Part shown: positions 27,879 to 36,329 of the stretch, piece by piece
Layout: the number at the start of each line of letters is the position of its first letter
How positions within the stretch are numbered: position 1 is the stretch's first letter
Assembly (NCBI GenBank): GCA_002030015.1
Contig: LQBH01000001.1
Span: 39,900-103,899, forward strand
Direction: 5' to 3'
Length of the DNA: 64,000 nt
Origin: a delta proteobacterium MLS_D
GTDB taxonomy: Bacteria; Desulfobacterota; Syntrophia; Syntrophales; UBA2210
The notes under the pieces: model-generated
The model's database searches: none
Seen by the model: only the letters and a program-made list of their open reading frames with translations
What the model was told of the DNA's origin: nothing
Made by a program: the position numbers and the translations under genes

Positions 27879-28454
27879 ATGGGTGCCGCGCGAGAGAGTG
27901 TCATTGCATACGTGGGAATCGGTTCCAACCTGGACGACCCGCGGCGCAACTGCCTGACCGCGCTCGAGCGTATCGCCGACCTGCATGGCGTGAAACTGCT
28001 CCGATATTCCTCTCTATACCGGACGGAACCGGTGGGGATTTCCGATCAACCCTGGTTTGTCAACGCCGCCGCTGAAATACGTTCAACGCTCGACCCCGGT
28101 ATGCTGCTGAGCGCGTTGCAGGAAATCGAGCGCGATATGGGCCGACGGAGCGGTATAAGGTGGGGCCCGCGCGTTATTGACCTTGATATCCTGTTATACA
28201 GCCAGCTGGTTTCCGACAGCGACCCGATTATTCCCCATCCGGAGCTGCACCGGCGACGGTTTGCCCTGGAGCCGTTGAGCGAAATCGCGCCGTGGGTTCT
28301 TCACAGCCGCTTCGGAGTAACCATTCGCGGGCTGCTGGACCGTCTCGACGACGACAAGGCGGTTGAGAAAATCGAAGAACTACCGGCAATCGGGGCGGGG
28401 TCGCGTGACACGGACGGCGGACGGGGGATTCTGGAGCAAGGACAGGCGTTATGA
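27879..28454 (+). CDS. folK: 2-amino-4-hydroxy-6-hydroxymethyldihydropteridine pyrophosphokinase (HPPK)
   Basis: Folate pathway kinase that pyrophosphorylates 6-hydroxymethyl-dihydropterin. Motifs: AYVGIGSNLDDPRRN, SSLYRTEPVGISDQPWFVNAAAEI, RRSGIRWGPRVIDLDILLY and PHPELHRRRFALEPLSEIAP. Length 191 aa; the C-terminal extension after the HPPK domain (about 35 residues) has no known fold. Its end overlaps the next small gene by four bases (ATGA). It matters for the folE2/PTPS pair found 8 kb downstream. Confidence 0.94.
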   Translation: MGAARESVIAYVGIGSNLDDPRRNCLTALERIADLHGVKLLRYSSLYRTEPVGISDQPWFVNAAAEIRSTLDPGMLLSALQEIERDMGRRSGIRWGPRVIDLDILLYSQLVSDSDPIIPHPELHRRRFALEPLSEIAPWVLHSRFGVTIRGLLDRLDDDKAVEKIEELPAIGAGSRDTDGGRGILEQGQAL

Positions 28455-28720
28455 TTATTCGGCTCGTCATCGCGCTGGTTATTTTTTACCTGGCCTATCG
28501 CGTGGGAAAGTACATCCTCAGACTGCCCTCGGAGAATTCCCGCTCCTTTTCAGGGCCCCGCAGCGAAATCACCGGGGAAGACCTGGTCCGGGATCCCCAG
28601 TGCGGCACCTACGTGCCTGTTAACTCTGCCGTGAAAGCGACAATCGGGGGCGAAACATTCTATTTCTGCAGTGAAGAATGCCGAGACCGCTATCGGGAGG
28701 TCGTGGAAAAGCGGAAGTGA
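28451..28720 (+). CDS. Membrane-anchored small YHS/TRASH-like protein
   Basis: 89 aa. One N-terminal membrane helix (MIIRLVIALVIFYLAYRVGKYIL) and a C-terminal cysteine module: CGTYVPVNSAVKATIGGETFYFCSEECRDRY, with Cys in CGTYV and CSEEC as in YHS or TRASH metal-binding domains. It resembles the PP0621-type proteins of Proteobacteria, whose role is unknown. Coupled to folK by the ATGA overlap. Confidence 0.75.
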   Translation: MIIRLVIALVIFYLAYRVGKYILRLPSENSRSFSGPRSEITGEDLVRDPQCGTYVPVNSAVKATIGGETFYFCSEECRDRYREVVEKRK

Positions 28721-28758
28721 TCCCAGCAGGACGATAAAAAGGAGTAAAGGAGAAGGAG

Positions 28759-29406
28759 ATGAAATTTTTTCTCGACACGGGAAATATCGATGAAATCAGG
28801 GAAGGAATCGGCATGGGAATGGTGGACGGCGTAACGACCAACCCAAGCCTGATCGCAAAGGAAAAGAAGGATTTCGAGGCCGTCGTGAAGGAGGTTCTTG
28901 CCATTGTCGACGGTCCGGTTAGTCTCGAGGTAGTGAGTGAAGACGCCGAAGGTATGGTTGAAGAGGGCAGGAAGCTGGCGGCAAGGGCGGACAACGTGGT
29001 CGTGAAGGTTCCCATGACGATGGAAGGACTGAAGGCAACTAATGTTCTCGCCGCCGAAGGGATTGCCGTGAACCAGACCCTGATTTTTTCCCCACTTCAG
29101 GCGCTTCTGGCGGCAAAAGCTGGCGCCGCTTACGTAAGCCCTTTCATCGGCAGGCTTGACGATGTTTCTCACGACGGGATGGAACTGGTAGAACAGATAC
29201 TCACCATATTCGAGAATTACGCCTACGAGTGCGAAGTAATTGTGGCCAGTGTCCGGCACCCCCTGCATGTTCTCGATGCGGCCATGCTCGGAGCGGATGT
29301 TATCACCATGCCCTTTAAGGTGCTTCAACAGATGGCGCGTCACCCCCTGACAGACGTGGGAGTTGAGCGTTTTCTGGCCGACTGGAAGAAGGTGCCTAAA
29401 AAATAG
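28759..29406 (+). CDS. Transaldolase / fructose-6-phosphate aldolase (TalC/FSA type)
   Basis: Short transaldolase of 215 aa, the decameric cytosolic type. Motifs: [16 protein letters not shown] at the start, [14 protein letters not shown], the Schiff-base Lys in [45 protein letters not shown] and ASVRHPLHV. Whether it acts as transaldolase or as fructose-6-phosphate aldolase cannot be read from the motifs. The ATG follows AGGAGAAGGAG. Confidence 0.92.
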   Translation: MKFFLDTGNIDEIREGIGMGMVDGVTTNPSLIAKEKKDFEAVVKEVLAIVDGPVSLEVVSEDAEGMVEEGRKLAARADNVVVKVPMTMEGLKATNVLAAEGIAVNQTLIFSPLQALLAAKAGAAYVSPFIGRLDDVSHDGMELVEQILTIFENYAYECEVIVASVRHPLHVLDAAMLGADVITMPFKVLQQMARHPLTDVGVERFLADWKKVPKK

Positions 29407-29423
29407 CGACGTCGAGGACGCCG

Positions 29424-30023
29424 ATGATTGATTATCTGAAAAGAAAGTTTGATCTTCTTCCCATATCCGCCGGGAAGCGGGAAATAGTGAATCTTCCCAA
29501 CACTATAACGATAGTGAGACTGGGAGTCATTCCGGTTCTCTTTCTGCTGCTGCTTGATCCCGGAAAGACACTCAGCCTCGTCATCGCCGTTCTGTTTATT
29601 CTCGCCGCTCTCACGGACCTGCTCGACGGGTATATCGCCCGGAGATACAACATAGTGACGAAAATGGGGAAGCTCCTGGACCCCATCGCCGACAAGCTGG
29701 TCGTCAGCACGGCAATGATCCTGCTGATTTCCATCGGGCGGATCCCGGCATGGGTCGTGGCGATCATCATTGCCCGGGATGTGCTCGTGGATGGCATACG
29801 GAGCTTCGCGTCGACCGAAGGGCGGATCATCGAGGCCAGCGGACTCGCGAAAAAGAAGACACTGTGCCAGGTTGTCGCGGTTTCGGCGCTGCTCATTCAT
29901 TATCCCTTTTTAGGTCTCAACGCCCACAAGGTGGGAACAGTGTTCATATATCTGGCGCTGGTACTGACGGTCTGGTCGGGCGCCGAGTACGCGGTGAAGT
30001 TTCACCGCGAGACCTTCCGTTGA
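29424..30023 (+). CDS. pgsA: CDP-alcohol phosphatidyltransferase, probably phosphatidylglycerophosphate synthase
   Basis: Integral membrane enzyme of phospholipid synthesis, 199 aa. The family signature DGYIARRYNIVTKMGKLLDPIADKLV (D-G-x2-A-R-x8-G-x3-D-x3-D) is intact, and NLPNTITIVRLGVIPVLFLLLL is the typical first helix of PgsA. Helices fill the remaining sequence. The final assignment to PgsA is by resemblance and size. It ends 76 bases before tRNA-Gly, which has its own promoter. Confidence 0.9.
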   Translation: MIDYLKRKFDLLPISAGKREIVNLPNTITIVRLGVIPVLFLLLLDPGKTLSLVIAVLFILAALTDLLDGYIARRYNIVTKMGKLLDPIADKLVVSTAMILLISIGRIPAWVVAIIIARDVLVDGIRSFASTEGRIIEASGLAKKKTLCQVVAVSALLIHYPFLGLNAHKVGTVFIYLALVLTVWSGAEYAVKFHRETFR

Positions 30024-30056
30024 GAAGTGCGGGCAAACGAGAGAGGAAATTTTTCG

Positions 30057-30085
30057 TTGACAGGAGATGCGTATTCTAATATGAG
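30057..30085 (+). promoter_or_regulatory. Putative promoter of the tRNA-Gly/tRNA-Cys unit
   Basis: TTGACA at 30057 and TATGAG at 30080 with 17 bases between, ending 13 bases before the mature tRNA-Gly. Confidence 0.45.
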
Positions 30086-30098
30086 TAGCATCCACTGA

Positions 30099-30173
30099 GC
30101 GGGCGTAACTCAGTGGTAGAGTGCCACCTTGCCAAGGTGGACGTCGTGGGTTCAAATCCCATCGCCCGCTCCA
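30099..30173 (+). tRNA. tRNA-Gly (anticodon GCC)
   Basis: Acceptor GCGGGCG pairs with CGCCCGC; anticodon stem CCACC/GGTGG holds loop TTGCCAA with anticodon GCC; T-loop GGTTCAAATCCC; discriminator T and encoded CCA. Confidence 0.97.
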
Positions 30174-30198
30174 TTTTTATTCATAAACCCGTCAAACG

Positions 30199-30274
30199 GG
30201 CGGCATAGCCAAGTGGCCAAGGCAGCGGTCTGCAAAACCGTTATTCCCCGGTTCGAATCCGGGTGCCGCCTCCA
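30199..30274 (+). tRNA. tRNA-Cys (anticodon GCA)
   Basis: Acceptor GGCGGCA pairs with TGCCGCC; the anticodon loop in GCGGTCTGCAAAACCG holds GCA; T-loop CGGTTCGAATCCGG; discriminator T and encoded CCA. It lies 25 bases after tRNA-Gly. Confidence 0.96.
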
Positions 30275-30283
30275 GGGCATCAG

Positions 30284-30323
30284 GGGGTTGCAGCGAGAAC
30301 AATCAGCTGCAACCCCTTTTTTT
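30284..30323 (+). terminator. Terminator after tRNA-Cys
   Basis: An 11-base-pair stem GGGGTTGCAGC / GCTGCAACCCC, followed by seven T residues. It closes the tRNA-Gly/tRNA-Cys unit. Confidence 0.92.
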
Positions 30324-30407
30324 AGGACGGGGGACGTAGTTAACTTATTAACTTACCGCCGTTGCGCTTACGAGCCGCGGTTTCCTTTTTCGCGGGAGTA
30401 TTTCTCG

Positions 30408-31742
30408 TCAGAATCTGCCGGCGCATTCATGGAAAATTTCACCCAGGGTCGGGTGGGAAAAGACCGTCCGGCGGAGATCGTCGATGGTCATTTCGCTGGT
30501 CAGTATCAGCGACGCCAGATTGCTGAATTCTGACGCTTCGTGTCCAACGATCGTCATGCCCGCGATTTCGCGCGTGTCCCTGTAGATGATTATTTTCAGG
30601 AACCCCCGGAGTCTGTTGTCTGCGACGGCCTTTCCCATTTCAGCGAAATCAACGCGGCGGCTCTCCACGTCGAACACTCTGGTCGCCTCTTTTTCCGTAA
30701 GGCCCGCCCTGCCGACCTCGGGACTGGTGAAAACGGCCAGGGGAATGTTGCCATATTGAAGCTGAGTCTGCTTGCCCGCGGCACGGTCGGTAATCACCTG
30801 CGCGTCGTAGGCGGCCTTGTGGGCGAGTTGGGGACCGGGGGCGATGTCGCCGGCGATCCAGATACGCTCGCGCAGGAGCAGGTTTGTCGATTGCGTAAAG
30901 TCGAGGCCGGACACCGCCGGACCAAGCGCTTCCGGTTCGATTGTTCTTCCCATGCAGCAGACGACCAGAGACGGGGACAACGTTGTGCCGCCGGTACTGA
31001 CCTCAAGGCAGTCTTTCCGGGTCTGTATCGTCTCGATGGTGGTACCCGTGAGTACCGAGATGTGTCGTTTTTTCAACTCACGAAGTATAAACTCCGATAC
31101 TTCCGGTTCTTCCGTCGTAAGGATGCGGGTTTCGCTTTCCACGATAGTGACGTCGTATCCTAGTATCGCCAGGGACGAGGCATATTCGCACCCGATAACG
31201 CCTCCCCCCACGATCAGTATATTCTTCGGCAGTTCTTCGATTTCCCAGAAACGCTCACTATCCACAACGTTATCAATCCCGCCCCAGGAAGATGGTATGA
31301 CGGGTTTTGAACCGGCGGCGATCACCAGGTTGTCAAAGGCGATGAAGGCAGGTTTGTTCTCCGCTTCCCCGGAAATCTCCACGACGCCGGGGGCGACGAG
31401 TGACGCCGTTCCGCGGAACATAGCTATTCCCGCCGTCGAAAGCCGCTGTTCCAGTCCCTTCCGTAGTCGGGTTATGACGTTGTTTCGGTATTTTGTGAGG
31501 GCGGCGGGCGAGAAAGAGGCGCCCTCCTGACTGATGCCGTAGCGCCGGCCCGTTTTTGTCTCTTCCAGGCGTTTCGCCGCCGCCGTCATGACTTTTGTCG
31601 GTATGCATCCGTGGTTCAGGCACACGCCGCCCAGCTCGTCCTTTTCCACGAGTGCGACAGATCGCCGCTGTTTCGACAATCCCAGGGCCGACTCGTATCC
31701 CGCCGGTCCGCTTCCGATTACAACCCACTCAAACCTGTCCAT
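30408..31742 (-). CDS. lpd: Dihydrolipoyl dehydrogenase
   Basis: FAD flavoprotein that reoxidises lipoamide in 2-oxoacid dehydrogenase or glycine-cleavage complexes. FAD motif VVIGSGPAGYESAL; redox pair Cys41 and Cys46 in GGVCLNHGCIPTK; NAD motif ILIVGGGVIGCEYASSL; IWIAGDIAPGPQLAHKA; and the C-terminal HPTLGEIFHE with the catalytic His-Glu. Length 444 aa. No other complex subunit is adjacent, so its partner is elsewhere. The ATG is preceded by AAGGAT. Related mercuric or other disulfide reductases are less likely given the HPTLGE ending. Confidence 0.93.
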   Translation of the reverse strand: MDRFEWVVIGSGPAGYESALGLSKQRRSVALVEKDELGGVCLNHGCIPTKVMTAAAKRLEETKTGRRYGISQEGASFSPAALTKYRNNVITRLRKGLEQRLSTAGIAMFRGTASLVAPGVVEISGEAENKPAFIAFDNLVIAAGSKPVIPSSWGGIDNVVDSERFWEIEELPKNILIVGGGVIGCEYASSLAILGYDVTIVESETRILTTEEPEVSEFILRELKKRHISVLTGTTIETIQTRKDCLEVSTGGTTLSPSLVVCCMGRTIEPEALGPAVSGLDFTQSTNLLLRERIWIAGDIAPGPQLAHKAAYDAQVITDRAAGKQTQLQYGNIPLAVFTSPEVGRAGLTEKEATRVFDVESRRVDFAEMGKAVADNRLRGFLKIIIYRDTREIAGMTIVGHEASEFSNLASLILTSEMTIDDLRRTVFSHPTLGEIFHECAGRF

Positions 31743-31774
31743 TACGTATCCTTTCAGAGAGCGTACGGGATATT

Positions 31775-32890
31775 TTACCGATCCAGGTCCAGGACACCGA
31801 TGCCGTCTCCATGCAGGGTGCCCAGATAGAGCTTTCCTCTGAATTCATTTACCGACGTGATTCCACGGAGATGCTGCTCCGTGTCGTTGGGAAGAATAAG
31901 CGAAATATTTCCGTGAGGGCCCCCTTTATCTGAATTTTCCCGTATTGCGACCACAAATCCCCCGGCCTTCATTTTCGGCCAGAGTGACACTGGCACCTTC
32001 GACACGATGCCTTTCAGAAAGGAGTTGGGATGCAGCCAGTCGACCGCGGCATTTCTGGCCGATGCCACAGCGATCCATGTAGTGTCTTTTCCCCGGGACA
32101 GGCCGCAAGGGAATCCCGGAAGGTCATTGAGAAAAATATCGGAAGAGCCTGCCCGCGGGCCCCTGAGCCAGTAGCGGGTAATCCGGTAACGGCCGGTTTC
32201 ACTGACGAGAACGTAGGATTCATCGGGCGCCAGCAGGACTCCCGTCGGAAAATAGAGATTGTCAAGCAGTGTCACGGTTGTGCCCCGTGATGGATTGTAT
32301 TGCAGGAGGCGCCCGTTGGGGCGTGCTTCGAGAATTTCATGAAGATACCGGTCGGGGTCATGCCGGAAACTCGCATCGGTTACATAGACCGTACCATCGT
32401 CGCTGATCGCCAGATCGACCAGGAACCCGAAACCGCGATTGTCGTCTTTGGTCGTGAGTACGTAGACGGCGCCGGTTGGAGCAACGGCGAGCAGACCGCG
32501 AACCGCATCGGCAACCATAAGGTGGTCTTTCCAGGGTCCCGCAGGAGAGAAAGCCAGGCCCATCGGTCTGCCGTCAGTGACGGCGAAGTCCTGCACGGCG
32601 CCGCCGACGGGCGTAACCCGTACGATCCTGCCGTCGCGTAATCCCGTGTAAATGAGGCCGTCACGACCCTCTGTCGTATAGCGGGGTTCCGACAGTTTTC
32701 CCACGGCGAGCACGGCCACGTCGTGAAGCAGTTCCGTATCGGACGGCGTGTTTTTTGAAGGACCGACCATGGCTGACGGCGGCCGTTCAGGTTGAAAGGA
32801 TTCGGGATCGATGGGAGGCGGGTAAGCGAAAATGTAGAGAACGAGGATGATGACAAGAATTTTTACGGTTAATATCAGCAACCGCTTCAT
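31775..32890 (-). CDS. Strictosidine-synthase-like (APMAP-type) beta-propeller protein, membrane anchored
   Basis: 371 aa with one N-terminal membrane helix (LLILTVKILVIILVLYIFAYPPP) and a six-bladed propeller facing the periplasm. Family blocks visible: GRPMGLAF, LMVADAVRGLL, DGTVYVTDASFRHDPDRYLHEILEARPNGRLLQYNP, LLDNLYFPTGVLLAPDESYVLVSETGRYRITRYWL and LPGFPCGLS. Bacterial members may be lactonases or esterases, but the substrate is unknown. ATG 32890 is used instead of the TTG at 32896. It sits 32 bases upstream of lpd on the same strand. Confidence 0.82.
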   Translation of the reverse strand: MKRLLILTVKILVIILVLYIFAYPPPIDPESFQPERPPSAMVGPSKNTPSDTELLHDVAVLAVGKLSEPRYTTEGRDGLIYTGLRDGRIVRVTPVGGAVQDFAVTDGRPMGLAFSPAGPWKDHLMVADAVRGLLAVAPTGAVYVLTTKDDNRGFGFLVDLAISDDGTVYVTDASFRHDPDRYLHEILEARPNGRLLQYNPSRGTTVTLLDNLYFPTGVLLAPDESYVLVSETGRYRITRYWLRGPRAGSSDIFLNDLPGFPCGLSRGKDTTWIAVASARNAAVDWLHPNSFLKGIVSKVPVSLWPKMKAGGFVVAIRENSDKGGPHGNISLILPNDTEQHLRGITSVNEFRGKLYLGTLHGDGIGVLDLDR

Positions 32891-33021
32891 CTTCAATCTG
32901 CCTTCACCGGAATGGCGACAGTATTCATGTGTTCATTCTCCTGCATCTGTGCTCCCGGATACACTTTCGCCCGACCAGTTCCCGCTGCCGGACCCGGATG
33001 AAAGACGTGGTGGCTTGAATT

Positions 33022-33264
33022 TCACGTCATGATGGACAATGCAGCAAATGGTACGACATTAAAAATAAAAATCAACACTTTATATTGTCCGAAGGCGGAA
33101 TAGGACGCCGTGCTGAAGGCTTCCCGCGACATGGGAAACCACCGAGTATGCATGCGATATACCCGGTCTGCTGCGAAAACAAAGGTCAACCATCCCGACG
33201 CAAAGAGCGCCAGGTTGATGATCGAGCACCACATGAAAAAAGCGCTGAGTTGACCAGGATCCAT
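33022..33264 (-). CDS. Small membrane protein, DUF6868-like
   Basis: 80 aa with two hydrophobic segments (FFMWCSIINLALFASGWLTFVFA and YKVLIFIFNVVPFAALSI) and the stretch HTRWFPMSREAFSTASYSAFG. I recall this pattern from small uncharacterised membrane proteins (DUF6868). The track start at 33348 is not supported; ATG 33264 is preceded by AAGGAGAG. Function unknown. Confidence 0.65.
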   Translation of the reverse strand: MDPGQLSAFFMWCSIINLALFASGWLTFVFAADRVYRMHTRWFPMSREAFSTASYSAFGQYKVLIFIFNVVPFAALSIMT

Positions 33265-33438
33265 GGTAGTCTCTCCTTTCATGATTTGTTCGATCGCCCG
33301 CGCGTTTTTCTGATCCCGCCGGCCGTGTTCGGGCCGCCCGATATGCATGACTGTTGCACACAGTAACAGGGATGGGCGAAACTGGCAACAGGTTGTGACC
33401 GCAGTGCGAAGTACTCGATGTCGGGCTCGTTTATTCTC

Positions 33439-33467
33439 TTGAAAAAGCGGGTGCGAGTATCTACACT
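33439..33467 (+). promoter_or_regulatory. Putative promoter of the phasin-ubiB unit
   Basis: TTGAAA at 33439 and TACACT at 33462, 17 bases apart, 34 bases before the first start codon. Confidence 0.5.
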
Positions 33468-33500
33468 GAAAGCAAAAAACGGGTCTGAGGGAGGAACATC

Positions 33501-33803
33501 ATGTCAAATTTGATTCGAAAAGGTATGTTGATGGGCTTCGGAATCCTGTCCCTGACGCGGGAAAAAGCGGAGGAGTGGATAGATGAGCTGGTCCGACGCG
33601 GAGAAATATCCGAGAAGGAAGGCCGCGAAGCCGTTGATGAATTCGTCGAGAAGTCGAAAGAAATGAGGCGGGACTTGTCCAGCAGAGTTGAATCGGCCGT
33701 CGAGGAGGCCGTGAAAAAAATGAATCTTGCCACACGGGACGACCTGGACAAGCTGAAAAAGAAAATAACCGCACTGGAAAAAACCGTGAAGAGCGGAGAG
33801 TAA
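33501..33803 (+). CDS. Phasin-like coiled-coil protein
   Basis: 100 aa, highly charged and helical. The N-terminus MSNLIRKGMLMGFGILSLTREKAEEWIDELVRRGEISEKEG and a C-terminal coiled coil with Lys/Glu repeats resemble the phasin-like or PHA synthesis regulator family. In many bacteria such a gene lies directly before ubiB/ABC1-kinase genes, as here (3-base gap). No PHA synthase is in the window, so a role in storage granules is not supported; it may serve the UbiB partner. Confidence 0.75.
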   Translation: MSNLIRKGMLMGFGILSLTREKAEEWIDELVRRGEISEKEGREAVDEFVEKSKEMRRDLSSRVESAVEEAVKKMNLATRDDLDKLKKKITALEKTVKSGE

Positions 33804-33806
33804 TGT

Positions 33807-35480
33807 ATGCTCATCCGCAAGATCGGGTTTGTTTCGAGAACATACCGTCACGTCAACCGCTATCGCCAGATCCTGGGCGTGATGATCAAGTTCGGGTTCG
33901 GCGATTTTATCGACCGGATCAACGTGGGCCGGTATTTCGAATCGGGAATGCAGTTTGTGACCCGTTCCACGGCGAAGCGGCTTGATACGTTGACCCGCGC
34001 GGAACGGGTCAGAATGGCGATTGAGGAACTGGGACCGACCTTTGTCAAACTTGGACAGATTTTGTCCACACGCCCCGATTTACTGCCGGCGGATATGATT
34101 GTCGAGCTGGAGAAACTCCAGGATGACGTTGTCCAGGTACCCTTCGAGGATATCCGGTCCGCCGTCGAAGAAGAGCTGGGAATCACGCTGGAGCAGTTAT
34201 TTGAACGCTTTGACGTGGAACCGGTTGCCGCCGCCTCCATCGGGCAGGTACACCGCGCCCGTCTCGCATCGGGTGACGAGGTAATCGTCAAGGTCAGGCG
34301 GCCGGGAATAAGCTCCCGCGTGGAAGTTGATCTCGAAATTCTTCATCACCTGGCATCGCTGGCCGAGGAACATGTGGAAGAAGCGCAGCTTTTCCGCCCC
34401 GTGAAAATCGCCGAGGAATTCGCCCGCACCCTGGAAAACGAGATCGACTATACCGTGGAGGCTTCCTACGCCGAGCGTTTCGCCAACCAGTTCCAGGACA
34501 ATGAGGCTATTTACGTTCCGCGGATATTCCGGGAGTATACCACCAGCCGTATACTCGTCATGGAATACGTGGAAGGAATCAAGGCGTCAAAACTGGATCG
34601 ACTTGACGGGGAAGGTTACGACCGGAAAATCATCGCGGAACGGGGCGCCGATCTGCTGCTGGCACAGATATTTGATTACGGATTTTTTCACGCTGATCCC
34701 CATCCGGGCAATATTTTTATTCTGCCCGATAACGTGATCTGTTACCTCGACTTCGGCATGATGGGCAGCGTGGACCGTCGCTCTCGCGATGAACTTGCCG
34801 ACATGGTTTTTGCCATCGTTCAGGGGGATGAGCGAAAAGTAACCGACGCCCTGCTTGCCGTTGTAGAGACGGAGGAAGACCCCGACCGGCGGCTTCTCGA
34901 GTCAGACATGTCTCACCTGATAGAACTCTATGCCTTCAAGCCATTGAAAGAGATCCGTATCGCGCAGGTGCTGAACAAAATACTCAATCTCATTTCCCGG
35001 CACCGACTGCGTCTTCCATTTGATAAGTATCTCATGATCAAGGCATTGGCCACCACGGAAGGGGTGGGCTACATGCTTGATCCCGATTTTGACATGACGG
35101 CCCGGGCGGCGCCCTTTATCCGACGTCTGAAGTTGCAGAGATTCATGCCGGGCCGGATCGTTGAAGAACTTATGGACACCGGCGGCGATGCCGTAAAGCT
35201 CTTTCGGGAACTTCCCCGTGAAACACACGATATTCTTCGGCAGATAAAACAGGGGAAAATCAGGGCGACTTTCGATCACCGGGGGCTGGAGCCACTCATT
35301 CAATCGATGGAACACTCGGCAAACCGCCTGGCGGTGGGGCTCGTGGCAGGATCGCTGGTCATCGGTTCTTCAGTGATGATCGGGCTGGAAGCGCGACCGT
35401 TCCTCTTCGGGATTTCGGCCGTTGGACTCGCGGGCATTCTGCTTGCCGGACTGCTCGGGGTTTACCTGTTTTTTCGATAG
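33807..35480 (+). CDS. ABC1/UbiB family atypical kinase
   Basis: 557 aa membrane-associated protein kinase-like ATPase. Motifs: LGPTFVKLGQILSTRPDLLP (KxGQ), PVAAASIGQVHRARL (Ala-rich nucleotide loop), VKVRRPG, HADPHPGNIFIL and YLDFGMMGS (DFG). Two C-terminal membrane helices (LAVGLVAGSLVIGSSVMIG and the final 20 residues) anchor it. Family members support ubiquinone or other quinone/lipid synthesis; the actual role here is unknown. Coupled to the phasin-like gene. Confidence 0.9.
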   Translation: MLIRKIGFVSRTYRHVNRYRQILGVMIKFGFGDFIDRINVGRYFESGMQFVTRSTAKRLDTLTRAERVRMAIEELGPTFVKLGQILSTRPDLLPADMIVELEKLQDDVVQVPFEDIRSAVEEELGITLEQLFERFDVEPVAAASIGQVHRARLASGDEVIVKVRRPGISSRVEVDLEILHHLASLAEEHVEEAQLFRPVKIAEEFARTLENEIDYTVEASYAERFANQFQDNEAIYVPRIFREYTTSRILVMEYVEGIKASKLDRLDGEGYDRKIIAERGADLLLAQIFDYGFFHADPHPGNIFILPDNVICYLDFGMMGSVDRRSRDELADMVFAIVQGDERKVTDALLAVVETEEDPDRRLLESDMSHLIELYAFKPLKEIRIAQVLNKILNLISRHRLRLPFDKYLMIKALATTEGVGYMLDPDFDMTARAAPFIRRLKLQRFMPGRIVEELMDTGGDAVKLFRELPRETHDILRQIKQGKIRATFDHRGLEPLIQSMEHSANRLAVGLVAGSLVIGSSVMIGLEARPFLFGISAVGLAGILLAGLLGVYLFFR

Positions 35481-35552
35481 AATAGGAAATTGACCGCCGG
35501 TTCGCGAATTCCCCGGGGAAAAACGGGAACCGAATCCGGGGCTGGTTGTCAT

Positions 35553-36329
35553 TCAGCAGTCGACATCGCTTTCGATATAGGCGTAAGCGCTGTGATTGTG
35601 AATGCTTTCGAGGTTTTCCGCTTCTACGCTGTACCAGGTGAAATTTACGTCACTGTTTAATTTTTCCGCTACGCTTCGCACTACGTCTTCAACAAACATG
35701 GGGTTTTCGTAAGCCTTTTCCGTAACGAATTTTTCATCGGACCGTTTCAGAAGAGAAAACACCTCGGCACTCGCCGAGTTTTCGACGAGGCTGATTACAT
35801 CTTCGATCCAGAAAAATTTTTTAAAACGAAGCTTGACGGTTACCATGCTACGCTGGTTATGGGCGCCCCCGGCGCTGATTTCTTTCGAGCAGGGGCATAC
35901 CGTGGTAACGGGAACCGTCACGGATACGAGAAAGTCGGAACGGTGCCAGCTGTTTTCGCCGGTGAAGGAACAATGGTATTCCATGAGGCTTCGTGAGCGA
36001 GAGACGGGCGCCTTTTTTTCAACGAAATAGGGAAATTCGATTTCCATGTAGGCCGATTCACCGTCGAGTTTCTCGCGTATGGTGGTCAGAATGGTCTGAA
36101 AGGTTTTGATGTTTATCTGACCGCGGTATTTGTTCAGAATCTCCAGGAAACGGCTCATGTGGGTGCCCTTGAAGCGATGGGGAAGATTGACGTACATGTT
36201 GATCGTGGCATTGACATGTTGCGTGCCGTTCGCCCTGTCGAGGACGATCACGGGATACTTGACGCCCTTGACACCGACCTTTTGAATGGCGATGTTCCGG
36301 TAATCCTGCTGACTCTGGACGTCAACCAC
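35553..36329 (-). CDS. folE2: GTP cyclohydrolase FolE2 (type IB)
   Basis: Zn-dependent (often metal-flexible) GTP cyclohydrolase IB, first step of folate/pterin synthesis. The active-site signature is VPVTTVCPCSKEIS; also VVDVQSQQDYRNIAIQKVGVKGVKYPVIV at the N-terminus and GRSRS-like APVSRSRSLMEYHC. The track begins at 36431, but GTG 36329 is five bases after GGAGAGG and yields the usual 258 aa. It overlaps the upstream PTPS gene by eight bases, so the two are translationally coupled. Confidence 0.92.
   Translation of the reverse strand: MVDVQSQQDYRNIAIQKVGVKGVKYPVIVLDRANGTQHVNATINMYVNLPHRFKGTHMSRFLEILNKYRGQINIKTFQTILTTIREKLDGESAYMEIEFPYFVEKKAPVSRSRSLMEYHCSFTGENSWHRSDFLVSVTVPVTTVCPCSKEISAGGAHNQRSMVTVKLRFKKFFWIEDVISLVENSASAEVFSLLKRSDEKFVTEKAYENPMFVEDVVRSVAEKLNSDVNFTWYSVEAENLESIHNHSAYAYIESDVDC

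Noticed and set aside
30817-31530. Plus-strand ORF opposite lpd
   Set aside because: Low-complexity Ser/Arg shadow of lpd.
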